The notes under the pieces are model-generated. The model worked only from the letters and a program-made list of their open reading frames with translations, was not told where the DNA came from and ran no database searches. This document shows positions 1-8,134 of a stretch of DNA of 64,000 bases, one piece after another (within the stretch, counting starts at the first letter, position 1; each line of letters begins with the position of its first letter). The DNA comes from Demequina gelatinilytica (GTDB lineage: Bacteria; Actinomycetota; Actinomycetes; Actinomycetales; Demequinaceae), in contig NZ_BBLV01000007.1 in NCBI RefSeq assembly GCF_000971115.1, positions 124,001-188,000 of the forward strand, read 5' to 3'. The position numbers were made by a program, and so were the translations under genes.

Positions 1-261
1 GGCGTGCTCGCGGCTCACCGTGACGTCGTCGAGGAAGATGTCGGAGCTCACGGAGCGGCCGACCGTGGTGACGTCGACGTCGAGGAGGAACCGGGCGCCG
101 AGGTTGGGACCGTGGTGCACGATCAGCAGCGCGTGGTCGGGGCCCAGCGCCTCGATGGCGACGTTGTCCTGCTGGCTGGGCGCGGCGGGCCCGCCATCCT
201 CGATGGCTGCCGCCGAGTCGAGCGACATCGTGCGCTCTGCGGGGCTCTCGTCATACGTCAT
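1..261 (-). CDS. garA: FHA-domain protein, GarA/OdhI type (C-terminus beyond window)
   Basis: The minus-strand frame opens at 261 (ATG after GGAGG) and runs off the left edge after 87 codons. The first 45 residues are acidic and low in complexity; then a forkhead-associated fold begins, with the phosphothreonine-binding core GRSVSSDIFLDD followed by VSREHA, both hallmarks of FHA domains. GarA/OdhI proteins are phosphorylated by Ser/Thr kinases and bind 2-oxoglutarate dehydrogenase and glutamate enzymes to set flux at the 2-oxoglutarate node. The neighbouring CDP-alcohol phosphatidyltransferase supports this, because in mycobacteria pgsA2 lies a few genes from garA. The classical N-terminal ETTxETTS phosphosite of GarA is not visible here, so the symbol is tentative. 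Confidence 0.75.
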   Translation of the reverse strand, partial: MTYDESPAERTMSLDSAAAIEDGGPAAPSQQDNVAIEALGPDHALLIVHHGPNLGARFLLDVDVTTVGRSVSSDIFLDDVTVSREHA

Positions 262-319
262 GACGCCTCCTTCGGCTCGAACAGTCGCCCCTCATCCTAG
301 GCCTGTCGCGCCCTCATGC

Positions 320-937
320 CTAACGCCGCGACGCGCGTCGCGCGATCGACGTCCTGGCACGCAGATCCCGGACGTAGCCGATCCCCGCGTACCAGTAGAG
401 CACCGCCGCGAACGAGGCTCCCACCAGGGCGACGACGCCCACGGCGGGCGTGTCGGGGAAGGCCACCACCTGGAGGTAGGCGAGCGGCAGGAACACGTAC
501 AGCATCGCCGTGGCCGTCTTGCCGATGAAGGTGACCTGCGGGGACTCGACGTGGTGATGGTGCCCGATGAGCAGCCACGTCCCCACCATCAGGTCGCGCG
601 CGAGAAGGACCGCGACCAGCCACCACGGGATGATGTCGCGGAAGGCGAGCCCGAGGACCACGGCGACCGTGAGAAGCCTGTCGGCGGCGGGGTCGAGCAG
701 GCGGCCCAGGCGGGTCACCTGACCCCAGCGCCGCGCAAGGAAGCCGTCGAGGAAGTCGGTGACGCCGGCCGCGCCGAGCGCCACGATCGCCCAGGCATCC
801 CGTTCCGTCGCGAGCAACGTGCCGAACACGACGATGAGCACCAGGCGTCCCGCGCTGATCGCGTTGGGGACGGTCCACACCGCTGTCACAGGCACAGGAT
901 GGATGGGCCCGGAGTGAGGGTGCTCGATCGCTTCCAC
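320..937 (-). CDS. pgsA2: CDP-alcohol phosphatidyltransferase (PgsA family)
   Basis: A 205-residue integral membrane enzyme that transfers a phosphatidyl group from CDP-diacylglycerol to an alcohol, releasing CMP. The complete family signature is present: D61, D64, G65, A68, R69, G78, D82 and D86, in the spacing DxxDGxxAR(x8)GxxxDxxxD. About six hydrophobic segments follow. A second histidine-rich patch, GHHHH, lies near residue 124. The GTG start at 937 sits 7 nt from a TAGACT -10 box with no Shine-Dalgarno sequence, so the mRNA is probably leaderless. It precedes the FHA gene on the same strand, as in the mycobacterial pgsA2-garA region. The acceptor alcohol (glycerol-3-phosphate, inositol phosphate or other) cannot be read from the sequence. 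Confidence 0.85.
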   Translation of the reverse strand: MEAIEHPHSGPIHPVPVTAVWTVPNAISAGRLVLIVVFGTLLATERDAWAIVALGAAGVTDFLDGFLARRWGQVTRLGRLLDPAADRLLTVAVVLGLAFRDIIPWWLVAVLLARDLMVGTWLLIGHHHHVESPQVTFIGKTATAMLYVFLPLAYLQVVAFPDTPAVGVVALVGASFAAVLYWYAGIGYVRDLRARTSIARRASRR

Positions 938-944
938 GCGCGCC

Positions 945-950
945 AGTCTA
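945..950 (-). promoter_or_regulatory. -10 box of pgsA2, leaderless start
   Basis: On the minus strand TAGACT is followed by 7 nt and then the GTG start. No Shine-Dalgarno sequence lies between them. Confidence 0.55.
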
Positions 951-958
951 GAGGGACG

Positions 959-1108
959 TCACGACGGCGAGTCCTGCTCCATCACCTTGTCGACCATCGC
1001 CGTCGCGATCCTGGTGGCCTCATCCTCGCTCGCGCCGCGTGCGAGCTCCTTGGCCTTGATCTGCTCGAACTTGTAGTGACGCGTGTCCGTCACCTTCTCA
1101 TCGCTCAC
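959..1108 (-). CDS. small acidic protein of 49 residues, unknown function
   Basis: The frame can be extended upstream to 1168, but the best start is the GTG at 1108, preceded by AGGAGGTG at ideal distance. The product is 49 residues, highly charged and helical in character, with no cysteines and no membrane segment: it begins VSDEKVTDTRHYKFEQIKAK and ends with a probable amphipathic helix (ATRIATAMVDKVMEQ). I do not recognise a family. Its strong ribosome site and coding-like codon use argue that it is real. It is upstream of pgsA2 on the same strand, but pgsA2 appears to have its own promoter, so an operon is not required. Confidence 0.6.
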   Translation of the reverse strand: MSDEKVTDTRHYKFEQIKAKELARGASEDEATRIATAMVDKVMEQDSPS

Positions 1109-1203
1109 GATGCACCTCCTGGAACCGAGGGACACCTCCAGCCTAGGCGCGCCCGCGCCGCCACGCACGACCGAGGGCCTGGTTGCCGCGCCGCCGCGCC
1201 CTC

Positions 1204-1209
1204 TACGAT
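1204..1209 (+). promoter_or_regulatory. -10 box of the MarR gene, leaderless start
   Basis: TACGAT lies 6 nt before the ATG at 1216, with no ribosome binding site between. Confidence 0.55.
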
Positions 1210-1215
1210 GAGTGC

Positions 1216-1746
1216 ATGCACGCCCCTGAGCTCGAGCCGCGAGACGCCGCGCTGTGGCGCGCCCTCACCCTCATGGGCCGGCGTCTGGTCGCGGGCCTCG
1301 AGCAGCGGCTGCAGGCGTCGGTGGGCATCTCGGTGCCCGACCTCGACATCCTCATGGCGCTCGACGCCGCGCCTGAGGGCCGCCTGCGCGCCGGATCGCT
1401 CGGCGAGATGCTCGGCTGGGAGAAGTCGCGCATCTCGCATCACGTGGCGCGTATGGAGACCCGCGGGCTCGTGACGCGCGTGACGTGCGTCGAGGACCTG
1501 CGGGGCACCTGGATCGAGATCGACCACGAGGGCCGTGTCGCGCTCATGCGGGCGCTTCCCGTGTTCTCCTCGCACGTGCAGTCGGGGCTCGTGGAGCTCC
1601 TTCCTCGCGAGGAGGCCGAGGTCGTCGGCCGCGCCGCGCTCCGGATCCTCGACGCCTCGCCTGCGACGTCGTGCAAGGCCGAGATCGACAGGCTGGGGGC
1701 GGACCTCGGGCTCCGCGCCGTCGACGGCAGCGCCGCATCATCCTGA
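1216..1746 (+). CDS. MarR-family transcriptional regulator
   Basis: A 176-residue winged-helix regulator. An N-terminal dimerisation helix (about residues 10-40) is followed by the DNA-binding region (about 40-110), including SLGEMLGWEKSRISHHVARM as helix-turn-helix and the wing VTRVTCVEDLRGTWIEI. A C-terminal dimerisation helix pair closes the protein. MarR proteins are usually repressors released by phenolic or oxidant ligands; no ligand can be inferred. The start was placed at ATG 1216 rather than an upstream in-frame ATG at 1183 because of the -10 box just before it. A conserved-looking cysteine (C153, in ATSCKAE) near the C-terminus could allow redox sensing, which is speculative. The next gene downstream is a flavoprotein on the same strand with its own promoter. 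Confidence 0.85.
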   Translation: MHAPELEPRDAALWRALTLMGRRLVAGLEQRLQASVGISVPDLDILMALDAAPEGRLRAGSLGEMLGWEKSRISHHVARMETRGLVTRVTCVEDLRGTWIEIDHEGRVALMRALPVFSSHVQSGLVELLPREEAEVVGRAALRILDASPATSCKAEIDRLGADLGLRAVDGSAASS

Positions 1747-1781
1747 GCCGCGCGCCGTCCGATGCGCGAGCGTCCAGACCC

Positions 1782-1787
1782 TAGGGT
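1782..1787 (+). promoter_or_regulatory. -10 box of the flavoprotein gene, leaderless start
   Basis: TAGGGT sits 7 nt upstream of ATG 1795; the same TAGGGT-N7-ATG arrangement recurs at 17712 and 40318. Confidence 0.6.
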
Positions 1788-1794
1788 GGAGCCC

Positions 1795-2892
1795 ATGCCC
1801 GACCCCTCCGATCGCACCGCCGACGTCGTCATCATCGGTGCCGGCCAGGCCGGCCTGGCGGTCGCGTACCACCTGGGCCGTCGCGGACTTGCGCTCGGCG
1901 AGGACGTCCTGGTGCTCGACCGGGGCCCGGGCCCGGGCGGTGCCTGGCAGCACCGCTGGGAGTCGCTGACGCTGGGGGGGACGCATCATCTGCACGACCT
2001 TCCCGGGATGGCGGAGACCGGGCTCTCCTTCGCCTCCGCGCCCGGCGACGTGCCTGCGCGCGCCCTGGTCCCCAGCTACTACGGCACCTATGAGGAGCGT
2101 CACGGCATCGAGGTGCTGCGTCCGGTCACCGTCACGAACGTCTCGCGCACCGTCGACGGCTACAGCGTGAGCGCGGCCCCCGGATCCGCCGTCGAGCGCG
2201 TCCACGCCCGCGTCGTGGTGTCGGCGACCGGGACGTGGACCAGCCCGCGCGTGCCGTTCGTGCCGGGACGGGAGCACTTCCAGGGGCGCCAGCTCACCAC
2301 GGCGGACTTCAGCTCCGCCGCGGAGCTCGCCGGGCTGCGCGTCGCGGTGGTCGGTGGCGGCACCTCCGCCCTCACCTTCCTCGACGAGGTCGGGGACGTC
2401 GCGGACGAGGTGCTGTGGTTCACGCGCAGGCCGCCGACCTTCCACGACGAGGAGATCGAGCTCTCCCCCGAGCGCGGTCGCGTCGCGGTCGCGATCCAGG
2501 ACGACGCCGCGCGCGCCGGACGGCCCCTGCCGTCCATCGTCTCCGTGACGGGCCTGCCACGGTCGCCGCTGGTGCGGCGCCTGGAGGCGGCGGGGCGCCT
2601 GGAGCGCATGCCGATGTTCGCGCAGATGACCGCCGACGGCGTGGTGACCCGGGAGGGCGCGACCATCCCCGTGGACGCCGTGATCTGGGCGACGGGCTTC
2701 CGTCCCGAGATCGCTCACCTGCGGCCGCTGGGCGTGGTGGGCGAGGACGGCGGGATCGTGGTCGAGGACGGGCGCGTCCCCGCGGAGCCGGGCCTGTTCC
2801 TCGCGGGCTACGGCCCCCAGGCGAGCACGCTGTCCTCGAACCGTGCGGCGCGCGTCACCGCCAAGGCGATCACGGATCTCCTGGTTCGGTGA
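1795..2892 (+). CDS. FAD/NAD(P)-binding oxidoreductase (CzcO/flavin monooxygenase-like)
   Basis: A 365-residue two-dinucleotide-binding-domain flavoprotein. The FAD site is VVIIGAGQAGLA (GxGxxG at 15-20). A second Rossmann motif, VAVVGGGTSALT, near residue 185 should bind NAD(P)H. The closing ATG motif (WATGFRPEIAHL) near residue 305 is typical of flavin monooxygenases and thioredoxin reductase-like enzymes. It lacks the CxxC of thioredoxin reductase. The complete Baeyer-Villiger fingerprint is not evident, so the reaction is uncertain; a monooxygenase or quinone/thiol-related oxidoreductase is plausible. It follows the MarR regulator in the same orientation and might be its target, which is an inference from position only. 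Confidence 0.8.
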   Translation: MPDPSDRTADVVIIGAGQAGLAVAYHLGRRGLALGEDVLVLDRGPGPGGAWQHRWESLTLGGTHHLHDLPGMAETGLSFASAPGDVPARALVPSYYGTYEERHGIEVLRPVTVTNVSRTVDGYSVSAAPGSAVERVHARVVVSATGTWTSPRVPFVPGREHFQGRQLTTADFSSAAELAGLRVAVVGGGTSALTFLDEVGDVADEVLWFTRRPPTFHDEEIELSPERGRVAVAIQDDAARAGRPLPSIVSVTGLPRSPLVRRLEAAGRLERMPMFAQMTADGVVTREGATIPVDAVIWATGFRPEIAHLRPLGVVGEDGGIVVEDGRVPAEPGLFLAGYGPQASTLSSNRAARVTAKAITDLLVR

Positions 2893-2907
2893 CGCGCCGC
2901 GCCGGGC

Positions 2908-5900
2908 TCAGGAGAGCCCGGCGACCACCGCATCGGCCACCGGCCACGGCGTCCCGAACCTGTGCGCCGTGACGGACACCGCCTGCTCCCGCACGAACGG
3001 GAGCAGCTCGAGCTCGGGAGCGGACGTCACCGCCGCGTCGTACACCGCGAGATCGGGCCGCTGCGCCGGCGCGTGGCCGACGGCACGCACGCGCGCGCCG
3101 TCGCCCGCGAGCCGCTGCGTCATGGTGCGCTCGTCCTCGACGGTCCACCGCAGCCCGAGCGACGCCACCGCGGCGCGGACGTCGTCCGGCGCGGGCTCGT
3201 CAGCCGAGATGCCACCGGTGCCGCCCGCCCGATGGCGCGCGGCGCAGACACGCAGCAGCGCCTCCTGGTCGACGCCGTCCCACCGGATCTCGGTGGTCGC
3301 CGGGACATACCTCAGGGCGTTGTGCTCGGACTCCAGCCCGGTGCGGTCGAGGGCGACGCCGAGCATCGTGCTCCACGCCTCCGCGTCCGCGGCCGCCGCC
3401 GCACGCACCCACGCGGGAGCCCCCGGCATGGCGGGCAGGTCCGCGTGGACGTCGCCCGGCACCTCCGCACGCTCCCATCCGGTGAGCGCGACGAGGTAGG
3501 AGGGCCCGCCCGCCTTGGCCGTCGGCCCGACCACGGAGCGCTTCCAGCCGCCGAAGGGCTGGCGCTGCACGATCGCACCGGTGATGCCGCGGTTGACGTA
3601 GAGGTTGCCGGCCTCGACCCGCGAGAGCCAGTGGTGGATCTCCGACTCCTCGAGGCTGTGCAGCCCTGCCGTGAGCCCGTAGTCCACCGCGTTCTGGAGG
3701 GAGATCGCCTCGTCGAGCGTGGAGGCGGTCATGATGCCCAGCACCGGCCCGAAGCACTCGGTGGTGTGGAACCAGGACCCGCGTGCGACGCCGATGCGCA
3801 CGCCGGGCGACCAGGACCTGCCGTCGGTGTCGAGCACGCGTGGCTCGACCAGCCACCGCTCCCCCGTCTCGAGCGACGTCAGGGCGCGCTCGAGCTTCCC
3901 GGACGCGGGCGAGATGAGCGGACCCATCTGCGTCCGTGGGTCGTCCGCGCGGCCCGCGCTGAGCGAGCGCACCGCGTCCTCGAGCTGCGTGAGGAAGCGC
4001 CGCGAGGTCGCCACGGAGCCCACCAGGATCACCAAGGAGGCGGCGGAGCACTTCTGGCCCGCGTGCCCGAAGGCCGACTGCACCACGTCGCGCACCGCGA
4101 GGTCGAGGTCGGCGCTCGGGGTCACGACGATCGCGTTCTTCCCGGAGGTCTCCGCGAAGAGGCGGACGCCGGGTCGGATGCGATGGAACAGCTCGGCGGT
4201 CTCGTAGGCGCCGGTGAGGATCACCTGGTCGACGCGCGGATCCCGCAGGAGCACATCGCCCAGACCGCCCTCGATGCCCGCCTCGTCGATGTCGATCAGC
4301 CGCAGCGCGTCGCGCGGGATGCCGGCATCCCACAGGATCTCCGCGAGCAGCGCACCGCAGCGCGCCGACTGCTCCGCGGGCTTGAGCACCACGGACGATG
4401 CCGCAGCGAGAGCCGCGAGCGTCGAGCCTGCCGGGATCGCGACGGGGAAGTTCCACGGCGGCGTCACCACCGTGACGTCCCTGGGCCGGGGGCGGGCGCC
4501 GCGAAGGCCGTGGAGCTCGAGGGAGCGCTCCGCGTAGTAGTGCGCGAAGTCGACGGCCTCCGACACCTCGGGATCGGCCTGATCGATGGTCTTGCCGGCC
4601 TCCGCCATCATCACCGCGACGAGCTCGGAGCGACGCGCCTCGAGTGCGCGACCCGCGGCGTGCAGGAGCGCCGCGCGGTCCTCGGGGCTGAGCGCCTGCC
4701 ATCCCTCCGCACCCGCCTTCGCGGCGCCCACCTCGGCGGACACCGCCGCCTCGTCGCGGACGCGTGCGGCCGCGAGCGTGGCCTGTCCCGCATCGGTCAC
4801 GGCGGCCGACGTGCGCACCGCGGCCGCCCACGCTCGGCTCGCCGGCAGCGACGGGTCCGTGTCCGGGGTGTTCGAGAAGCCGGTGGCCGCGGTGCGGACA
4901 GGGGCCGTCTGCCGATACGAGGCCGCGGCGGGTGCGGCGGCCCGCGCGAGCGAGGCACGGAAGCGCTCCTCCTCGCGCGCGAAGGTCTCCGCGTCGTCGA
5001 GGTCGTACAGCGCGGACATGAAGTTCGCGGGGCTCGCGACCTCCTCGAGGCGGCGCACCAGGTAGGCCAGCGCGACATCGAACTCGGTCGGGTGCACCAC
5101 GGGCGTGTAGAGGCGCAGCGGCCCGGTGTCCTGGGCGACCGCCCGCGCCACGTGCTCGCCCATCCCCAGCAGCATCTCGAAGTCCAGGCCGTCCTCGACG
5201 CCGCGGTCGCGTGCGGTGAGAAGCGTGTGGGCGATGTCGAAGAGGTTGTGGCCCGCGACGCCCAGCCGCACGCTTGCGATCCGCTCGGGGGTGAGCGCGA
5301 AGTCGAGGATGCGCTTGTAGTGGGCGTCGGACTCCTCCTTCGAGCCCCACGTCGCGAGCGGCCAGCCGTGCGTCTCGGCGTCCACGCGCTCCATCGACAG
5401 GTTGGCGCCCTTGACCAGCCGCACCTTGATGGGCGCGCCGCCTGCGTCGACGCGCGCGGCTGCCCACTCCTGCAGACGATGCATCGCCGTGAGCGAGTCC
5501 GGCAGGTACGCCTGAAGCACGATGCCGGCGCTCAGGCGCTCCAGCCCGGGGCGCTCGAGCAGTCGCGTGAAGACGGCGACCGTGACATCGAGGTCCCGGT
5601 ACTCCTCCATGTCGAGGTTGACGAAGGCACCGTCCTTGCGTGCCGCGAGCTCGTACAGCGGCGCGAGCCGCTCGACCACCGATGCGACGGTCTCCTCGAA
5701 GGCCCATGGCGAGTGCGGCGCGACGGCGGCGGACACCTTGAGAGAGACGTAGTCGACGTCGTCGCGCTCGAGCAGGGCGACGGTCCGCTCGAGCCTGCGG
5801 TCGGCCTCGGCGGAACCCAGCACCGCCTCGCCGAGCAGGTTGAGGTTGAGCCGGCTGCCCTGCGCGCGCAGCCGTGCGAGCGCGCGGCCCAGCCGGGCCT

Positions 5901-6279
5901 CGGACGCATCGACCACGAGGTGGCCGACCATCGCCCGCACCACACGGCGGCAGGTCGCGACCACGAGGCCCGGGAGGACGCGTGAGACCGCACCGCCGAG
6001 CACGAGCGCCGCACGCTGGTACGCCGGAAGGAACGCGTGGTCGCGTGCGGCCATCCTGCGCAGGCTCGCCGCCGCGACGGACGTGTCCTCGGGGCGGACG
6101 ATGCCGTCGACGAAGTCGGTGAGGAAGGCGAGGCCCTGCGGGTCGCGAAGCATGCGCGCGAGCAGCCGCGCGGAACCGTCGATGCGGTTGGTCCGCGCCG
6201 CGTCGAGCCACGTGCGGACCTGGGCGACGGTGTCGTCGGACGTGTGGGTGCGCTGAGGCGCGACCGGGGACATGGTCAT
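2908..6279 (-). CDS. putA: bifunctional proline dehydrogenase / glutamate-semialdehyde dehydrogenase PutA
   Basis: A 1,123-residue enzyme that oxidises proline to glutamate in two steps. The FAD-dependent proline dehydrogenase barrel covers roughly residues 120-460 (landmarks YVSLKVSA, NLDMEEYRD, RLVKGANL). The aldehyde dehydrogenase module spans about 500-950, with the cofactor loop TPPWNFPVAIPAG, the general-base region LFAETSGKNA and the catalytic cysteine in GHAGQKCSAA. A further extension of about 170 residues follows, as in long PutA proteins. No N-terminal ribbon-helix-helix DNA-binding domain is present, so this PutA is not its own repressor. The ATG at 6279 has AAGGAG in front. It is divergent from a LysR regulator, which probably controls it in response to proline. 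Confidence 0.95.
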   Translation of the reverse strand: MTMSPVAPQRTHTSDDTVAQVRTWLDAARTNRIDGSARLLARMLRDPQGLAFLTDFVDGIVRPEDTSVAAASLRRMAARDHAFLPAYQRAALVLGGAVSRVLPGLVVATCRRVVRAMVGHLVVDASEARLGRALARLRAQGSRLNLNLLGEAVLGSAEADRRLERTVALLERDDVDYVSLKVSAAVAPHSPWAFEETVASVVERLAPLYELAARKDGAFVNLDMEEYRDLDVTVAVFTRLLERPGLERLSAGIVLQAYLPDSLTAMHRLQEWAAARVDAGGAPIKVRLVKGANLSMERVDAETHGWPLATWGSKEESDAHYKRILDFALTPERIASVRLGVAGHNLFDIAHTLLTARDRGVEDGLDFEMLLGMGEHVARAVAQDTGPLRLYTPVVHPTEFDVALAYLVRRLEEVASPANFMSALYDLDDAETFAREEERFRASLARAAAPAAASYRQTAPVRTAATGFSNTPDTDPSLPASRAWAAAVRTSAAVTDAGQATLAAARVRDEAAVSAEVGAAKAGAEGWQALSPEDRAALLHAAGRALEARRSELVAVMMAEAGKTIDQADPEVSEAVDFAHYYAERSLELHGLRGARPRPRDVTVVTPPWNFPVAIPAGSTLAALAAASSVVLKPAEQSARCGALLAEILWDAGIPRDALRLIDIDEAGIEGGLGDVLLRDPRVDQVILTGAYETAELFHRIRPGVRLFAETSGKNAIVVTPSADLDLAVRDVVQSAFGHAGQKCSAASLVILVGSVATSRRFLTQLEDAVRSLSAGRADDPRTQMGPLISPASGKLERALTSLETGERWLVEPRVLDTDGRSWSPGVRIGVARGSWFHTTECFGPVLGIMTASTLDEAISLQNAVDYGLTAGLHSLEESEIHHWLSRVEAGNLYVNRGITGAIVQRQPFGGWKRSVVGPTAKAGGPSYLVALTGWERAEVPGDVHADLPAMPGAPAWVRAAAAADAEAWSTMLGVALDRTGLESEHNALRYVPATTEIRWDGVDQEALLRVCAARHRAGGTGGISADEPAPDDVRAAVASLGLRWTVEDERTMTQRLAGDGARVRAVGHAPAQRPDLAVYDAAVTSAPELELLPFVREQAVSVTAHRFGTPWPVADAVVAGLS

Positions 6280-6340
6280 GACGCTCCTTTATTCGCGGAT
6301 CATTGTGGGCTCCGCCAAGCATCACCACCAGCGCGCTCAA

Positions 6341-6367
6341 CTTACGCAGATACGTAAGCGCTGCTTA
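6341..6367. promoter_or_regulatory. nested inverted repeats, probable LysR operator between putA and its regulator
   Basis: CTTACG (6341-6346) is repeated inverted as CGTAAG (6353-6358) with a 6-nt spacer. Overlapping it, TAAGC (6355-6359) is inverted as GCTTA (6363-6367) with a 3-nt spacer. Both lie in the divergent region and the second touches the -10 box of the LysR gene. LysR proteins typically bind such imperfect dyads and repress themselves. Confidence 0.65.
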
Positions 6368-6371
6368 TCAT
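6366..6371 (+). promoter_or_regulatory. -10 box of the LysR gene, leaderless start
   Basis: TATCAT lies 6 nt before ATG 6378. The last arm of the inverted repeat overlaps it, so a bound regulator would block initiation. Confidence 0.6.
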
Positions 6372-6377
6372 TTGGGC

Positions 6378-7271
6378 ATGCTTGATCTGACCCGCCTGGT
6401 GGCGCTGCGCGAGCTCGCGTTGCGCGGCACCATCGCCGCCGCCGCCGATGCGCTGGGCTACACGGCGTCCGCCGTCTCGCAGCAGGTCGCGGCGCTCGAG
6501 CGCGAGACCGGCGTGCGCCTCACCATCCGCGCCGGGCGCCGGCTGGTGCTGACGCCCGCCGGCGAACGTCTGGTCGCGCGTACCCACGACCTCCTCGACA
6601 CCATGGAGATCGCCGAGGCGGAGCTCCACGCGGAGACCGAGGGCGTCACCGGCACCGTGCGGCTCGCGGTGTTCCAGTCCGCGGCGCTGACGCTGGTCAC
6701 GGGCGCGTTGCTGCGGCTGCGCGAGACGCACCCCGACATCCGGGTCAAGGTGACGCAGACGGAGCCCGAGGAGGCGTTCGCCGACACGTGGGCGCGCGAG
6801 TACGACCTCGTCGTGGCCGAGGAGTACCCGCAGCATTCCGCGCCGCACTACCCCGGGGTGGTGCGGCGCCCGCTCGTGAGGGACGAGCTGCTGCTGGCCG
6901 TGGGCGGCGAGTGGGCCGGCGCCACGAGCGTGGCCGAGCTCGCGACCGCGCCCTGGGTGATGGAGCCGCCCGGCACCGCGACTCGGCACTTCGCGGAGCA
7001 GACCTGTCGCCTGGCAGGCTTCGAGCCCGACGTGCGCTTCGCCTCGTCCGACCTCCAGGCGCATGTGCAGCTGGTGCAGAAGGGCCTTGCCGTCGCGATC
7101 CTGCCCGGGCTCATGGTCGCCTACGCCCGCATCGACGCGCGCGTCATCCCGCTCGACGGCGGTCCCCGCCGCACGGTGTTCGCGGCGATGCGCGCCACGT
7201 CACGCCTCGATCCCGCGGTCGAGGCGGTGCGGCTGGCGCTCGAGGCCGAGGGCGGGCTCGCGACCGCCTGA
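6378..7271 (+). CDS. LysR-family transcriptional regulator, likely regulator of putA
   Basis: A 297-residue protein with the classic LysR plan. The N-terminal winged helix-turn-helix spans residues 1-60 (MLDLTRLVALRELA, then GYTASAVSQQVAALERETG). A linker helix follows, and a periplasmic-binding-protein-like effector domain runs from about 90 to 290. The start at 6378 gives the usual LysR N-terminus; an upstream in-frame extension to 6303 would place codons across the operator and was rejected. Divergent placement against putA is the standard arrangement for an activator of proline catabolism. The effector could be proline or a downstream amino acid; the sequence does not decide this. Confidence 0.9.
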   Translation: MLDLTRLVALRELALRGTIAAAADALGYTASAVSQQVAALERETGVRLTIRAGRRLVLTPAGERLVARTHDLLDTMEIAEAELHAETEGVTGTVRLAVFQSAALTLVTGALLRLRETHPDIRVKVTQTEPEEAFADTWAREYDLVVAEEYPQHSAPHYPGVVRRPLVRDELLLAVGGEWAGATSVAELATAPWVMEPPGTATRHFAEQTCRLAGFEPDVRFASSDLQAHVQLVQKGLAVAILPGLMVAYARIDARVIPLDGGPRRTVFAAMRATSRLDPAVEAVRLALEAEGGLATA

Positions 7272-7280
7272 ACGGAGCCG

Positions 7281-8051
7281 CTACCGGTCCCTGCAGTCCC
7301 GGACCAGGAGGGTCGCGCCGACCACGGCCGTGGGCATGGCCAGCAGCGCGCCCAGGGGCAGCAGGAACACCAGGAAGACCGTCGTTCCGAAGGCGATCAC
7401 CCGGGGACGATGCGGCCGTAGCGCCGCGATCCGGTCGCGCCTCGCGACGATCCCCCGGCGCGCCATCGGATACGCCGTGAGCTCGATCGCGAGCAGCCGC
7501 CCACCCAGGAGCGCGCCGCACGCGAACGCCGCGACCGAGCCCACGAGCGGCACCAGACCCACCACGAGGAGCCCGATGGACAGCCCGAGCGAGATCCCGA
7601 CGGTGACCGCGCCCTCTCGGAGGCCGCGCGCCACCGCGGCGGTCCACGCCTCCTCGACCTCCTCGCCCTCGTACCCGAGCGTCGCGTCGACGCGTCGCGA
7701 GATCGCCTCGAAGAAGGGCTGACCGATCGCGAGCGTGAGCGCGGTGAAGAGCGCCACGGAGACGAGCGCTGCGGCCCCCATCACGGCGGCTGCCGCCGTT
7801 GCCGCGACCAGACCGTGCGCCCAGCCGTCCTCGAACCCGAAGGCATCGGCGAGACCCGAGCCGATCGTGCTCAGGTTCAGCGCCAGGACCCCGAGCGCGA
7901 TCCCGAGCCCGGCCGCGACGATGACCCCGGGGAGCGCTCCGAGGGCGAGCAGCCGCGGTTCGCGCGCCCAGCCCCGCAGGCCTTGGACGGCGGTGCGGAC
8001 GCCGGCGGCAACCTCGGCGGCGGCATGAGGGCGGGTGGGCGTCGGGGTCAC
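7281..8051 (-). CDS. EI24-domain (CysZ-like) integral membrane protein
   Basis: A 256-residue protein with about six hydrophobic segments and the EI24/CysZ layout: two long N-terminal helices, the amphipathic cytosolic stretch IGQPFFEAISRRVDATLGYE, a second membrane pair, then the ELTAYPMARRG motif and a final helical hairpin. In E. coli CysZ imports sulfate; most actinobacterial EI24 proteins are uncharacterised and there is no sulfate gene nearby, so transport of sulfate should not be assumed. The GTG start at 8051 lies 8 nt from a TAGCAT -10 box. It converges with the LysR gene, leaving a 9-bp gap. Confidence 0.8.
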   Translation of the reverse strand: MTPTPTRPHAAAEVAAGVRTAVQGLRGWAREPRLLALGALPGVIVAAGLGIALGVLALNLSTIGSGLADAFGFEDGWAHGLVAATAAAAVMGAAALVSVALFTALTLAIGQPFFEAISRRVDATLGYEGEEVEEAWTAAVARGLREGAVTVGISLGLSIGLLVVGLVPLVGSVAAFACGALLGGRLLAIELTAYPMARRGIVARRDRIAALRPHRPRVIAFGTTVFLVFLLPLGALLAMPTAVVGATLLVRDCRDR

Positions 8052-8059
8052 AACCGCCG

Positions 8060-8065
8060 ATGCTA
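8060..8065 (-). promoter_or_regulatory. -10 box of the EI24 gene, leaderless start
   Basis: On the minus strand TAGCAT is 8 nt from the GTG at 8051 and no Shine-Dalgarno sequence intervenes. Confidence 0.45.
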
Positions 8066-8134
8066 ACGATGCCGCACGCGTGGGGCTACAGTGACGCGCG
8101 TCGCACCTCCCGCGACGCCCAGCGAGGAGCCCTC

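Noticed and set aside
2962-5985. A 1,007-codon open frame antisense to putA
   Set aside because: Arg/His-rich composition typical of a shadow frame in high-GC DNA; putA motifs are complete on the other strand.
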